Assembly (NCBI GenBank): GCA_001464765.1 | Contig: LNDV01000014.1 | Coordinates: forward strand, 62,001 to 126,000 | DNA: 64,000 nucleotides | Direction of reading: 5' to 3' | Source of the DNA: Betaproteobacteria bacterium Ga0077526 | GTDB taxonomy: Bacteria; Pseudomonadota; Gammaproteobacteria; Burkholderiales; Ga0077523 | Shown here: piece after piece, positions 1 to 8,471 of the stretch | How positions within the stretch are numbered: position 1 is the stretch's first letter | Layout of the letters: each line of letters starts with the position of its first letter | Program-made: the position numbers and the translations under genes | Notes under the pieces: generated by a model | What the model was told of the DNA's origin: nothing | The model's input: the letters and a program-made list of their open reading frames with translations, nothing else | Database searches by the model: none

Positions 1-1343
1 TCCATCTCGAAACCGCGGAACTGCGCCGCCTCGACGGCGATCTGAAGGGGAGCTTCGAAGCCCTGTCCTCAGCGGATGCGGTCATCAAGGCCTGGGAGGA
101 CGCCTGGCGCCTGAACCCGACGCGCTCGGCGGCCAACTTCGGCAGTTATCTCCTCAATGACCGGGTCCGGACCTACGAAGGCCATGACTTTGAGAAAGTG
201 CTGGTGACCACCCGAATGGCCATGAATCATCTCGCCGAGGGCGACTGGGACAACGCCCGGGTCGCCATCAAGCGAACCCACGAACGCGAGGACCTGATCG
301 CCGAGATCCGCGCCGCGGAGTACCGCAAGGTCGAGGAGGAAGCCCGGGCCCGCGGCGTGAACCCGAGCGTGCGCGAGATCAGCGGCTACCCGGTGCAGAC
401 GCTCGACACGCCCGAAGAGAACGCGCTTCGCAACGGCTATCAGAATGCGCTGTCCCACTATCTCGCCGGATTCGTCTACGAGGCGCTCGGCGAACCCAGC
501 CTGAGCGCACCGGGCTATCGCAAGGCCATCGAATTGCGGCCCGGGCAGGCGCTGCTCGAGAAGGCGCTGGCAGGCCTCGACGACCGCGTCGGCGCCGCCG
601 ATGACGGCTTCTGCGACGTGCTGATGGTCATCGAAACCGGCTCGGTCGCCGGGCGGCTGTCGCAGAGCTTCAGCATTCCAGTGCCGATCGTGTCGAGCGG
701 CGTGTTCATCCAGATTCCCGTGTCCTTCCCCGTGATTCCTCCGGAACCACCCTACGTGGCGCCTGACGTCCTGATCGGTCACGAGCGCCCGGTCGAAGTC
801 GCCCACATCCTGGACCTGGACACCATGGCCCGTCGTGCCCTCAAGGACGAGATGCCGGCCATCATGCTGCGCGCATTCGTCCGCTCGGCCTCGAAAGCGG
901 TGGCCCAGTACCAGATGCAGGAGCAGATGACGAACCGCCGCCGCAGCCAGGAGGAAGCGCTCGGCTCCGCGCTGGCCCTCATCGCCATGCAGATCGGCGG
1001 CGCGGTGCTGGAGCAGGCCGACGAGCGCGGCTGGCGGATGCTACCCAGCCAGGTGACGCTCGCCCGGGTACGCCTGCCCCGCGGTCAGCATGCGGTGTCG
1101 ATCCGCTCTTCGTCCGGCAGCACGGACTTCGACGTGAACCTCACGGCGCGCCACGCGTTGGTGGCCGTGAGGCTGCTGCGCGGTCGGGCGTTCGTGAGCC
1201 CGGTCGGCGCCCCGGGCATGGCACCCGGCGTCCCGGGACTGCAAAGTGCGCACGCCGTGACGGCCGATGAACCGTTGTATGCTGAGGTCGATACCTTGGA
1301 ATTTCCCCCACCCCGTTCCCCATCGAGGAGGACTGTGCAATGA
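1..1343 (+). CDS. COG3014-family protein, 5' partial
   Basis: The reading frame is open from base 3, so the start lies outside the window; 446 residues are visible. The segment reading YEGHDFEKVLVTTRMAMNHL is typical of the uncharacterised COG3014 family, which often sits beside ycfL and lpoB. A TPR-like helical region follows (about residues 60-190), where a fragment reads YRKAIELRPGQALLEKAL, and a C-terminal beta-rich part. Its stop overlaps the ATG of the next lipoprotein gene by four bases (ATGA), which implies translational coupling and a shared role in the envelope. A role linked to peptidoglycan synthase activation is an inference from neighbours only. The family has no established biochemical function. 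Confidence 0.85.
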   Translation, partial: HLETAELRRLDGDLKGSFEALSSADAVIKAWEDAWRLNPTRSAANFGSYLLNDRVRTYEGHDFEKVLVTTRMAMNHLAEGDWDNARVAIKRTHEREDLIAEIRAAEYRKVEEEARARGVNPSVREISGYPVQTLDTPEENALRNGYQNALSHYLAGFVYEALGEPSLSAPGYRKAIELRPGQALLEKALAGLDDRVGAADDGFCDVLMVIETGSVAGRLSQSFSIPVPIVSSGVFIQIPVSFPVIPPEPPYVAPDVLIGHERPVEVAHILDLDTMARRALKDEMPAIMLRAFVRSASKAVAQYQMQEQMTNRRRSQEEALGSALALIAMQIGGAVLEQADERGWRMLPSQVTLARVRLPRGQHAVSIRSSSGSTDFDVNLTARHALVAVRLLRGRAFVSPVGAPGMAPGVPGLQSAHAVTADEPLYAEVDTLEFPPPRSPSRRTVQ

Positions 1344-1777
1344 AGTTAGCCCCCCTGACCGTCGCGCTGCTGGCCGCCACGCTCGTCGCCGGTTGCGGCA
1401 GCAAGAAAGGATTCGAGAAGGAGGGCTACGCCTTCGGCTGCCCAATCGGCGACGCCAAGATCAGTTCCATGGACGACCTGGTGAAAGCCAAGGTCGCGAA
1501 GGAAGGCAAGAGCCCGCCCGACGTCGAGATCGAGGAGATCCGCTGCACCACCACCGGCGATCTGCTGAAGGTCGACGTCGTCGTGCACAACGACGAAAGC
1601 GACGTGGAACGGCTGCTGTACAAGTTCCGATGGGCCGACGTCGAGGGTATGCGCGCCGCGGACGAGGAGTCGTGGAAGCCCGTCATGCTTTACGGGTCCT
1701 CCCGTCAGACGATCTCCACGGTGGCGCCGAACACCAAAGTGCGCGACTTCAAGTTCATCGTGATGGGCCAGGAGTGA
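1340..1777 (+). CDS. YcfL-like lipoprotein (DUF1425)
   Basis: This is a 145-residue lipoprotein. The signal peptide ends in LVAGC, so Cys19 is the likely lipidated residue. The C-terminal half (FRWADVEGM, then a beta-sandwich-like stretch to FKFIVMGQE) resembles the DUF1425/YcfL family, encoded next to lpoB in enterobacteria. A strong ribosome-binding site (GAGGAGG) lies about nine bases before the ATG, and the start overlaps the preceding stop. YcfL has no settled function; association with the outer-membrane activator LpoB is inferred from synteny. Two Cys residues (about 35 and 70) may form a disulfide. Confidence 0.8.
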   Translation: MKLAPLTVALLAATLVAGCGSKKGFEKEGYAFGCPIGDAKISSMDDLVKAKVAKEGKSPPDVEIEEIRCTTTGDLLKVDVVVHNDESDVERLLYKFRWADVEGMRAADEESWKPVMLYGSSRQTISTVAPNTKVRDFKFIVMGQE

Positions 1778-1809
1778 CAGCGGCACCCCACCCCGAGGAG
1801 ACACCATTG

Positions 1810-2400
1810 ATGACGACCACCAAGCGACTTCCCTGGGCTGCGGCCCTCCTCCTGGCCGTGACCGTCGTAGCCGTTGGCGGCTGCGCCAAGCCCAAGACCC
1901 GCTACGGCGACGCTGGCGCAGTGGAGACGGTGACCAATCAGTTCGGCTCCACCGACCTGCAAATGCTCGCCGAGCAGATGACCCAGTCGATGCTGCAGGC
2001 CCCCGCGATCGCGGGTGGCAATCTGCCGATCCTCACGGTCCAGGAAGTGAAGAACAAGACGAGCGAATACATCGACACGCGGGCCATCACCAACCGCATG
2101 CGCGGCACCCTGCAGAAGAGCGGGCGGGTCCGTTTCGCCGTGGACGCCGCCGAGATGCAGCGCCAGAAGGAGGAACTGGAGCGTCAGGGCAGCGAACTCT
2201 ACGACCAGGACAAGGCCGTGCGTCAGGGCAAGATGGTCGGCGCCGGATTCCGGCTCGGCGGCGAGATCACCTCGATCGTCAAGGAGACGAAGGACACCAA
2301 GGACGTCTACTACCAGCTGTTCCTGAACCTCACGAACATCGAGTCCGGGATCGAGGAGTGGAGCGACACCAAGGACATCCGCAAGACGACCGAACGGTAG
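1810..2400 (+). CDS. lpoB: Penicillin-binding protein activator LpoB
   Basis: This 196-residue lipoprotein has a lipobox ending in VGGC (Cys25). In the known system LpoB is anchored in the outer membrane and reaches through peptidoglycan to stimulate the bifunctional synthase PBP1B. The globular domain carries family-typical segments: LTVQEVKNKTSEYIDTRAIT, GTLQKSGRVRF and FRLGGEITSI. The linker between lipobox and domain is short compared with E. coli LpoB, as in many proteobacteria. The ATG is preceded by a GAGGAGAC ribosome-binding site. It is the third gene of a probable operon with the COG3014 and YcfL-like genes, and a strong hairpin follows 68 bases after its stop. Confidence 0.88.
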   Translation: MTTTKRLPWAAALLLAVTVVAVGGCAKPKTRYGDAGAVETVTNQFGSTDLQMLAEQMTQSMLQAPAIAGGNLPILTVQEVKNKTSEYIDTRAITNRMRGTLQKSGRVRFAVDAAEMQRQKEELERQGSELYDQDKAVRQGKMVGAGFRLGGEITSIVKETKDTKDVYYQLFLNLTNIESGIEEWSDTKDIRKTTER

Positions 2401-3209
2401 GTTCTCCGATCAGACAGCGACACCCACCCGCAGCGGCCTCGCACCGGCCGAGCGGGATCGCATCAGACGAAGGGGCAGCGAAGCTGCCCCTTCGCTTTCC
2501 GCCGCTTCGCCCGTGGCTGCTGGGGGTTTTGCTCGCGTTGGCCGGCACGCCTACGTTCGCGCAGCAGTGCCCACCCACCCTGGAACGGCCCCAGGCACGG
2601 GGCGACGGCGTCGGGCGCTTCTACCTCGGCCGGGAAATCGCGTTCGTGATGGGGCACCAGGGGGCCGACTGGCTCGAACGGCCCGAGCGGGAACGGGAGG
2701 AGCGCCCTTCGCTGCTGCTGGAAGCCCTGGGCGTGAAGCCCGCCGACACCATCGCGGACATCGGCGCCGGCACCGGCTACTTCGCCTTCCGCCTCGCGCA
2801 GATGGCGCCCCGGGGGAAGGTCTTTGCCGTGGACATCCAGCCGGAGATGCTGCAGAAGATCCGTGAACGCGCGCGGGAATCGGGCATCCGCAATGTCGAG
2901 CCGGTGCGCGGTTCGGCCACCGATCCCGGTCTGGCACCCGCGAGCGTCGACCTGATCATCATGGTCGACGTCTATCACGAGTTCTCCCACCCCTGCGAAA
3001 TGATCCGCGCCATCGCACGCTCGCTGAAACCGGGCGGCCGGGTCGCCCTGGTCGAGTACCGCGCGGAGGACGCCGGCGTCCCGATCCGTCCCTCCCACAA
3101 GATGACGCGCGCCCAGGCGGAGCGGGAAATGGCCGTCGCGGATTTGCGCCTCGTCAAATCCGTGGATAGCCTGCCGTGGCAACATCTTCTCATCTTCGAG
3201 AAGCGATGA
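2358..3209 (+). CDS. Exported class I SAM-dependent methyltransferase
   Basis: The catalytic core has the SAM-binding motif I as DIGAGTGYFAFRLA, then an acidic residue in VFAVDIQPEM, a motif IV region reading LIIMVDVYHEF and LKPGGRVALVEYR. A hydrophobic stretch ending in FAQQ precedes the core and looks like a signal peptide, so the enzyme is probably periplasmic or membrane-attached. The only ATG/GTG/TTG far enough upstream is the GTG at 2358 inside lpoB, which leaves an implausibly long N-terminus before the signal. A CTG at 2484, just after a hairpin, is an alternative. The substrate is unknown. It overlaps the next gene by ATGA. Confidence 0.75.
   Translation: MERHQGHPQDDRTVGSPIRQRHPPAAASHRPSGIASDEGAAKLPLRFPPLRPWLLGVLLALAGTPTFAQQCPPTLERPQARGDGVGRFYLGREIAFVMGHQGADWLERPEREREERPSLLLEALGVKPADTIADIGAGTGYFAFRLAQMAPRGKVFAVDIQPEMLQKIRERARESGIRNVEPVRGSATDPGLAPASVDLIIMVDVYHEFSHPCEMIRAIARSLKPGGRVALVEYRAEDAGVPIRPSHKMTRAQAEREMAVADLRLVKSVDSLPWQHLLIFEKR
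2468..2494 (+). terminator. Hairpin terminator candidate after lpoB
   Basis: A perfect 12-bp inverted repeat (CGAAGGGGCAGC / GCTGCCCCTTCG) with a GAA loop follows lpoB. The 3' side is C/T-rich (CTTTCC) but has no clean T-run, so a partly Rho-assisted or weak intrinsic terminator is possible. It lies inside the N-terminal coding frame of the next gene, which makes that gene's start uncertain. Confidence 0.6.
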
Positions 3210-4006
3210 AGACACTCTCCGCCGACGCGATCGATCCGCAGTTCCTGGAGGCCATCCGGGCCCGCGCGGATGCCGGCGAGCCCAAGGCCATGTTCGACCT
3301 GGGTCGCCTGTACGACATCCCGGAAAAGTCTGGCGTGACGCTCGACCTCGAAACCGCGAGGACCTGGTACGAGCGATCCGCGCAGACCGGGTTCGCATGG
3401 GCGCAGTTCGCGCTCGGGAACATGCTGGAACGCGCCCACGGCGGCCCGCGCAACGACTTCGGCGCGCGCCGCTGGTACGAGGCGTCGGCGGCGCAGGGGA
3501 TCGCGGAAGCGCAGATGCACCTCGCGTCGATGCTGAAGGCGGGGCGAGGCGGTCCGAAGGACACCGCGGGGGCCGTGGACTGGTATCGGCGCGCCGCCGC
3601 GCAGGGCCACGAACTCGCCGCGACGAACCTCGCGCTCATGCATCTTGAAGGTTCGGTGGAGACGCCCGATCTGCCAGAGGCAAGGCGCCTGCTGGAGTTC
3701 GCTGCCGACAAGCTGGACGGTCTCGCGCATCTGGTGCTGGGTGACCTGCACCTCCGCGGCATCGGCGACAAGGCGCACGGCGGCCTCGCCCTGGTGCACT
3801 TCTGTGTCGCCGCACTGCTGCTGCGCGCCGGACCCGATGTCGAGCGGGCCCGGGAGATGAAGGAAACCCTGCTCGCCCGTCAGCCGGCGCTGCGGGAGGA
3901 GTACGAGGAGCACGCGCGCAGGTTCGTCGCAGAGCGGACGGTCGCGCAGGAGGAAGGGGAAGCTCGGACGGTCCTGAGGCCGCCCGACGACGCGCGCGCG
4001 ACCTGA
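3206..4006 (+). CDS. SEL1-repeat (TPR-like) protein
   Basis: This 266-residue protein consists mainly of SEL1-like repeats, visible as recurring units such as ARTWYERSAQTGFAWAQFAL and AVDWYRRAAAQGHELAATNL. It has no signal peptide and so should be cytosolic. SEL1 repeats form helical scaffolds for protein-protein contact. The ATG at 3206 is preferred over the GTG at 3176 because it overlaps the methyltransferase stop as ATGA, which suggests coupled translation. The C-terminus is a charged helix rich in Glu and Arg. The partner and function are unknown. Confidence 0.82.
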   Translation: MKTLSADAIDPQFLEAIRARADAGEPKAMFDLGRLYDIPEKSGVTLDLETARTWYERSAQTGFAWAQFALGNMLERAHGGPRNDFGARRWYEASAAQGIAEAQMHLASMLKAGRGGPKDTAGAVDWYRRAAAQGHELAATNLALMHLEGSVETPDLPEARRLLEFAADKLDGLAHLVLGDLHLRGIGDKAHGGLALVHFCVAALLLRAGPDVERAREMKETLLARQPALREEYEEHARRFVAERTVAQEEGEARTVLRPPDDARAT

Positions 4007-4040
4007 TCGCGGGCATCGAGTCATCAGTGGAGATACGTCG

Positions 4041-4859
4041 ATGAAAGTCCGATTTTCGCAGTGGGCAGTGTCCGCGGTCGCGGCGCTCGCGCTGCTCGGC
4101 AGCACCCTGACCCTCGCGGGGGAGAAGGAAGACAACGAAGCCAACAAGCGCAGCGCAGTGCAGCGCGTGGCCGATGCCCACGACGAAGTCCTGATCACGG
4201 GCGCGGCCCGGCTCATCCTCAAGCAGGCGTCCATCCACATCGCGCGCGGACTGCTCACCGAATGGGGCAAGTCCGACGGGCTCGGCAAGAACTGGAAGCC
4301 CGGCGTCGCCGAATGGGACGCCGCAGAACGCGTGCTCCTCGACAACGCGACGATCTCGCCGCTCGAGCGTGTCGCCACGGGTGCCTGGGTCAAGGACATC
4401 CGCACCGAATACGTCGCCAACACGTTCGACGGGGAATCCGCCGACACCATTGCGACGCATTTGGAGAGCAAGTCCGGCAAGGCGCAGCTCGCGCTCATGG
4501 ACTGGTTCATGGGCGAGATGACGCTCTTCAACTACACCTACACGGGCCGGTTCCAGTACGACCTGAAGGGTGCGGAGGCGGAACTGAAAGCGCTGCAGAA
4601 AGCCGCGCAGCCCCGCATCCCCAAGAAGGACAACGAACTCGAGTTCTCGACCCTCAATCCCGAAGCGTTCCAGTTCGTCGCCTGCAGCCCCGAGAGCCGC
4701 TATTGCCCCGGCGTGCGCTACGCGAGACTGAACGCCATTGCCGTGCAGGGCGCGATCATCCGTTACATCGATGCCGTCGGCAGCGAAGTCCAGGCCGCGA
4801 TGCGCGGCATGCGCGGCGACGTGCAGCCGATGCTGGATGCGTTCAGGGCGAAGGGTTGA
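4041..4859 (+). CDS. Exported protein of unknown function
   Basis: This 272-residue protein starts with a clear signal peptide (MKVRFSQWAVSAVAALALLG, cleavage likely near residue 27). The mature part is helical and charged, with two Cys residues close together (ACSPESRYC) that could pair. No enzyme motif was recognised and I cannot assign a family. It follows the SEL1 gene on the same strand after 34 bases, so co-transcription is possible. Directly after its stop begins a purine-rich tandem repeat of a type seen at two other sites in the window. Confidence 0.75.
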   Translation: MKVRFSQWAVSAVAALALLGSTLTLAGEKEDNEANKRSAVQRVADAHDEVLITGAARLILKQASIHIARGLLTEWGKSDGLGKNWKPGVAEWDAAERVLLDNATISPLERVATGAWVKDIRTEYVANTFDGESADTIATHLESKSGKAQLALMDWFMGEMTLFNYTYTGRFQYDLKGAEAELKALQKAAQPRIPKKDNELEFSTLNPEAFQFVACSPESRYCPGVRYARLNAIAVQGAIIRYIDAVGSEVQAAMRGMRGDVQPMLDAFRAKG

Positions 4860-4860
4860 G

Positions 4861-4925
4861 TGTTGTGAAGATGTGAAGGCGTGAAGGTGTGAAGGTGTGA
4901 AGGGGGAAGGGGGAAGGGGGAAGGG
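4861..4925 (+). repeat. Purine-rich tandem repeat behind a stop codon
   Basis: About eight imperfect units run from GTGAAGATGTGAAGGC through GTGAAGGT units into three GGGGGAA units. It begins immediately after the stop of the preceding gene. Similar arrays occur at 14337-14372 (opposite strand) and 49312-49386, each directly behind a stop codon and each followed by a palindromic repeat. Confidence 0.8.
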
Positions 4926-4975
4926 TGGACCCGCCGTCGTTCTTTTCGTCCTCGATTCTTCGCGTGGGTCCAGGC

Positions 4976-5077
4976 GCGTAGCCCGGACGAGGCCCAAACG
5001 GGACGACTCCGGGGAACGATGTAGGCATCACGCGAAACTCCCGGAGTCGGGGCCTTCGCCCCTCGTCCGGGCTACGC
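4976..5077. repeat. Palindromic intergenic repeat, copy A
   Basis: Outer arms GCGTAGCCCGGACGAGG (4976-4992) and its exact reverse complement (5061-5077) enclose inner arms GACTCCGGG (5005-5013) and CCCGGAGTC (5040-5048). The layout resembles two inverted REP-type units (BIME-like). A tail at 5071-5108 recurs directly behind copy B. The whole 4860-5414 stretch has no gene that I can support. Confidence 0.85.
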
Positions 5078-5203
5078 ATTGAGATGACCCGCCGCTTCTG
5101 AATCGATTCCAAGCGACGGGTTGATACGGTGAAGCTGATTAGGCGTGCAGGCGGATCGTGCCGGGGTCTGATCGTCGCGGAGATTGCGCCTCGGTGAGCG
5201 CGT

Positions 5204-5301
5204 GTAGCCCGGACGAGGCCCGAACGGGCCGACTCCGGGAAACGATATAGGCATGGCGCGCAATTCCCGGAGTCGGGGCGCTTGCCCCTCGTCCGGGCTA
5301 C
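5204..5301. repeat. Palindromic intergenic repeat, copy B
   Basis: This near copy of the element at 4976-5077 has arms GTAGCCCGGACGAGG and CCTCGTCCGGGCTAC and the same inner GACTCCGGG/CCCGGAGTC pair. The tail at 5297-5334 is a direct repeat of 5071-5108. The spacing suggests a tandem duplication of about 225 bp whose intervening sequence has diverged. Confidence 0.85.
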
Positions 5302-5414
5302 GCATTGAGATGACCCGCCGCTTCTGAATCGATTTTCGTTTCGTGCTTCAACAATGACGCCGGACGCGGGACAATGCGGGCGCTGCAGCCGCCCTCCTCC
5401 GCGTCACACCTCCA

Positions 5415-6284
5415 TTGCCGACTCAACGACCTTCCGTCGCCCACCTCCTCGCGCTCGTCACCTGCGCGATCAGCCTGGGCTCCGCACACGTGTTCGCGCG
5501 TCTCGCGTTTGCCCACGGCGTCAATCTGTTCACCGCGGCCATGATGCGCGCGGGCTGCGCGAGCCTCATCGTGGCCCTGCTGCTCGTCGCGCGCCGGACC
5601 TGGCCGAGGGCATCCCGCCGCACGCTCGTCGGCACGCTGATCCTGGGCGTGTTCGTCGTGGGGCAGACGCTGCTGATCCAGGTGGGCGTGAAGCGGCTGC
5701 CCGTGACGGTGGCGCTGCTGCTCTTCTACACGTACCCGTTCTTCGTCGCGATCGTGTCGTCAATGCTGGGAGACCATAGGCTCTCGCCTTCCCTGCTGGG
5801 TGCGCTTGCCCTGGCCTTCACGGGGTTGATCCTCGTCCTGGGTGTTGCGCCGGACGGCGTAGATCCGATCGGCGTGGCCGGGGCCGTGGGGGCGGCCGTG
5901 GTGTTTACCGGCACGCTGATTCTCACACCACGGCTGGCGCCGGATCTCGGCGCACCGGTGCGGACCTTCCTGATGATGACGGCGGCGACAACCTTCCTCA
6001 CCGTGCTGAGCGTGTCCACCGGCAACGTGGCCTGGCCGGACTCGGGCACGGGCTGGATCGGACTCGCCGGACTTGCCGTGCTCTACGGCTCGGGCATCGT
6101 GGGACTGTTCCTGCTGCTGCCGAAGATGGGCCCCGTGCAGACGGCGGTCGTCCTCAACCTCGAACCGGTCTTCGTCGCAATGATCGCGTGGGCAACCTTG
6201 GGAGAGTCACTGACGGTACTGCAGATGGCCGGTGCCGCGCTGGTCGTATGCGCGGTGATCTACTCGCAGCTCAGGCGACGCTGA
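5415..6284 (+). CDS. DMT-family (EamA) transporter
   Basis: This is a 289-residue inner-membrane protein with about ten hydrophobic segments arranged as two EamA repeats, the usual size for the drug/metabolite transporter superfamily. The first repeat ends near residue 140 and the second includes LNLEPVFVAMIAWATLGESL, a typical EamA signature with the conserved Pro/Glu region. The start is a TTG codon; no ATG fits upstream. Members export metabolites or amino acids, but the substrate cannot be read from the sequence. It converges on the diguanylate cyclase gene, 18 bases away. Confidence 0.88.
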   Translation: MPTQRPSVAHLLALVTCAISLGSAHVFARLAFAHGVNLFTAAMMRAGCASLIVALLLVARRTWPRASRRTLVGTLILGVFVVGQTLLIQVGVKRLPVTVALLLFYTYPFFVAIVSSMLGDHRLSPSLLGALALAFTGLILVLGVAPDGVDPIGVAGAVGAAVVFTGTLILTPRLAPDLGAPVRTFLMMTAATTFLTVLSVSTGNVAWPDSGTGWIGLAGLAVLYGSGIVGLFLLLPKMGPVQTAVVLNLEPVFVAMIAWATLGESLTVLQMAGAALVVCAVIYSQLRRR

Positions 6285-6302
6285 ACCGGTCGCGTCGAGC
6301 CG

Positions 6303-7355
6303 TCAGAACAGCTCGATGTCGCCCGACTCGACCTTCTTCAGCTTGACCACGCCGAGCCCCAGCAGATCTTCATAGCTGCGCAGCTGATTGCGCCCGTTCT
6401 GCTTGGCGTAGTAGAGCGCTTCGTCCGCACGCTCGAAGGTGCCGCTCGGACTGTCGGTGATCGCCGCCCGGGTGAACCCGATGCTCACGGTGACCTGCCC
6501 GATCTGCGGAAACGGAAAGTCCTCCACCCGCATGCGAAAGCGTTCGAGGGCCGTCTGCGCGCCCACCTCGTCTGTGAGACCGAGCAGCACGACGAACTCT
6601 TCCCCGCCGAACCGGAACAGCACGTCGTTCGTACGGAACACCGATCGCATGAGACGCGCCATCAGCAGCAGGACTTCGTCGCCGAACAGGTGCCCGTAGC
6701 GATCGTTGATGCGCTTGAAGAAATCGATATCGATCACGGCAAGCCAGGGCGTCTCGTCCGGCCGCGGAATGCGGCGCCGGCCGACCAGTTCGACCGATTG
6801 ACCGAGCTCGTCGGCGATGGTCTGGCGCGCAACCCGGCGCTGAAAGATGTCGTCGAAAGTCTTGCGGTTGAGCAGCGTCGTGAGCGTGTCGTGCTCGCTG
6901 TAGTCCAGGAGCGCGAGGTGGTTCCGGTAGACGCGCATCAGCCCGTCGATCAGTTCCGTATGCGTCTGGGAGAGCTCGCCGTTGAACTCGATCTCGAGAA
7001 CACCGATGACCTCGCGCTCGCTCGAGACCGGGAACAGGTGCCTGAACACGCCGGGTTCGGTCGTGCCGAGCCGGATGGGAGCGTTGTTGTCGAAGCAGAT
7101 ACAGAAGCCTTCGTACTCATCCAGCCGGGGCAGGTCCTCCAGCTCGACGGTCGGATCCGACATGGCGATCGGGCTGCCCGCCTCGATGCCGGCCATGAGG
7201 CGCGCGCGGGCTCCCTGCCCGTGCTCGAGCACCCGCCAGAGGGCAAGACGTTTCGCCCGCAGCAGCCGGAACAGCACGTCTGCGACCGTGGCCTCCAGGA
7301 GGTCCCGGTCGCGCTTGCCGGTCATGTCGGCGACGAAGGAAATGAGCTTCGACAT
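6303..7355 (-). CDS. Diguanylate cyclase with GAF-like sensor domain
   Basis: The 350-residue protein makes cyclic di-GMP from two GTP. The GGDEF domain has the active-site motif as GGEEF (residues 250-254), and an RxxD product-inhibition site (RTND, 241-244) lies at the proper distance upstream, so feedback control is likely intact. The N-terminal half resembles a GAF-type sensor (fragments FCICFDNN and REVIGVLEIEFNGEL). No membrane segment or signal peptide is seen, so it should be cytosolic. The ATG at 7355 is preferred; a GTG at 7448 would add 31 low-complexity residues. It lies 130 bases downstream of livM. Confidence 0.88.
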   Translation of the reverse strand: MSKLISFVADMTGKRDRDLLEATVADVLFRLLRAKRLALWRVLEHGQGARARLMAGIEAGSPIAMSDPTVELEDLPRLDEYEGFCICFDNNAPIRLGTTEPGVFRHLFPVSSEREVIGVLEIEFNGELSQTHTELIDGLMRVYRNHLALLDYSEHDTLTTLLNRKTFDDIFQRRVARQTIADELGQSVELVGRRRIPRPDETPWLAVIDIDFFKRINDRYGHLFGDEVLLLMARLMRSVFRTNDVLFRFGGEEFVVLLGLTDEVGAQTALERFRMRVEDFPFPQIGQVTVSIGFTRAAITDSPSGTFERADEALYYAKQNGRNQLRSYEDLLGLGVVKLKKVESGDIELF

Positions 7356-7485
7356 CGGGGAGGCGGTGGGACGCGCAGGCCTGAGGAGGGATTGGACACT
7401 CTCGGTAACGGTCTGCCGGCGCAGGACTTGAGCGGGTCTGCCTTCCACCGCCGGGCCGAGATCCGGCCGGACCGGGGAAACGCCC

Positions 7486-8469
7486 CTACCGGGTGGCGAG
7501 GAGCGCCCTCACCCGGGCGGCGACGAAGTGCAGCATCCAGGCCACGCCCCCCGGCATGGCGTAGATGAACACCAGCAGCACCAGACCGTAGATCGCCCAG
7601 GGCGCCGCCTTGGAAATCTGATCGGCAAAGTTCGGGACGAACTGAATGAATAGCGCCCCGTAGATGGCACCGGAGATGGTGGCGATCCCGCCGACCACGA
7701 TGCCGACCAGGAAACTGATGGACAGGAACGCCGTGAAGCTGTCCGGGGCGACGAACTGGACTGCGATGGCGCCGAGAGCGCCGCCCACACCGGTGTAGAG
7801 GGCACTCACCCCGAAGGCCATGCTCTTGTAGACGGGGCCGTTGACGCCCATGGCCTCGGCAGCAATGGGGTGATCCCGCAGGGCGACGAGCGCCCGCCCC
7901 GCCCGCCCCCGGAGCAGATTCCAGGCGACCAGGAACAGGACGGCCGCCACCCCGAGCGAGAACAGATAGAGCCACTGGTCCTGCGACAGCGTGACGAACG
8001 ACGCCAGCCATTCGGGAGGATCGGGCTTCATGATCACGATGCCCTGCACGCCGCCGGTCCATTCCTCCAGACGCTTGTACTTGAGGACCTGGGGCGTCGC
8101 CACCGCCAGGGCGAACGTCGCAAGCGCGAGGTAGTGCCCCTGCAGCCGCAGAGCCGGCAGACCGAAGAGGAACCCGAACACGAAGCAGACCACACCGGCG
8201 GCCGGCAACGTGGCCCAGTAGGGCACGCCAAACTTGTCCATAAGGATGGCGGCCGTGTAGGCGCCGATGGCGTAGAACGCGCCGTGGCCCAGCGAGATCT
8301 GCCCGTTGTAGCCCGTGAGAATGTTGAGCCCCAGCAGCACGATCGCGTAGACCACCGCCTGCGTGAACTGGAAAGTCCGGTAGTCGCTGATCAGGAAGGG
8401 CAGCGCGACGAGCGCCGCCAGCACGACGAGAATCGCAATCCAGCGCAGGGGCGACTTGGTGCGTTCCAC
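7486..8469 (-). CDS. livM: Branched-chain amino acid ABC permease LivM
   Basis: This 327-residue inner-membrane permease has about nine to ten hydrophobic segments and the LivM-typical GLNILTGYNGQISLGHGAF segment near residue 50. The EAA-like loop is visible around GRALVALRDHPIAAEAMG. It is the last gene of a livG-livF-livH-livM series on this strand and follows livH after two bases. Start is GTG. With LivH it should form the membrane channel of an ABC importer for branched-chain amino acids or a related amide-type substrate. Confidence 0.9.
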   Translation of the reverse strand: MERTKSPLRWIAILVVLAALVALPFLISDYRTFQFTQAVVYAIVLLGLNILTGYNGQISLGHGAFYAIGAYTAAILMDKFGVPYWATLPAAGVVCFVFGFLFGLPALRLQGHYLALATFALAVATPQVLKYKRLEEWTGGVQGIVIMKPDPPEWLASFVTLSQDQWLYLFSLGVAAVLFLVAWNLLRGRAGRALVALRDHPIAAEAMGVNGPVYKSMAFGVSALYTGVGGALGAIAVQFVAPDSFTAFLSISFLVGIVVGGIATISGAIYGALFIQFVPNFADQISKAAPWAIYGLVLLVFIYAMPGGVAWMLHFVAARVRALLATR

Positions 8470-8471
8470 GT

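Noticed and set aside
4861..4925. CRISPR array
   Set aside because: The units are 7-8 bases without spacers, so this is a simple tandem repeat.
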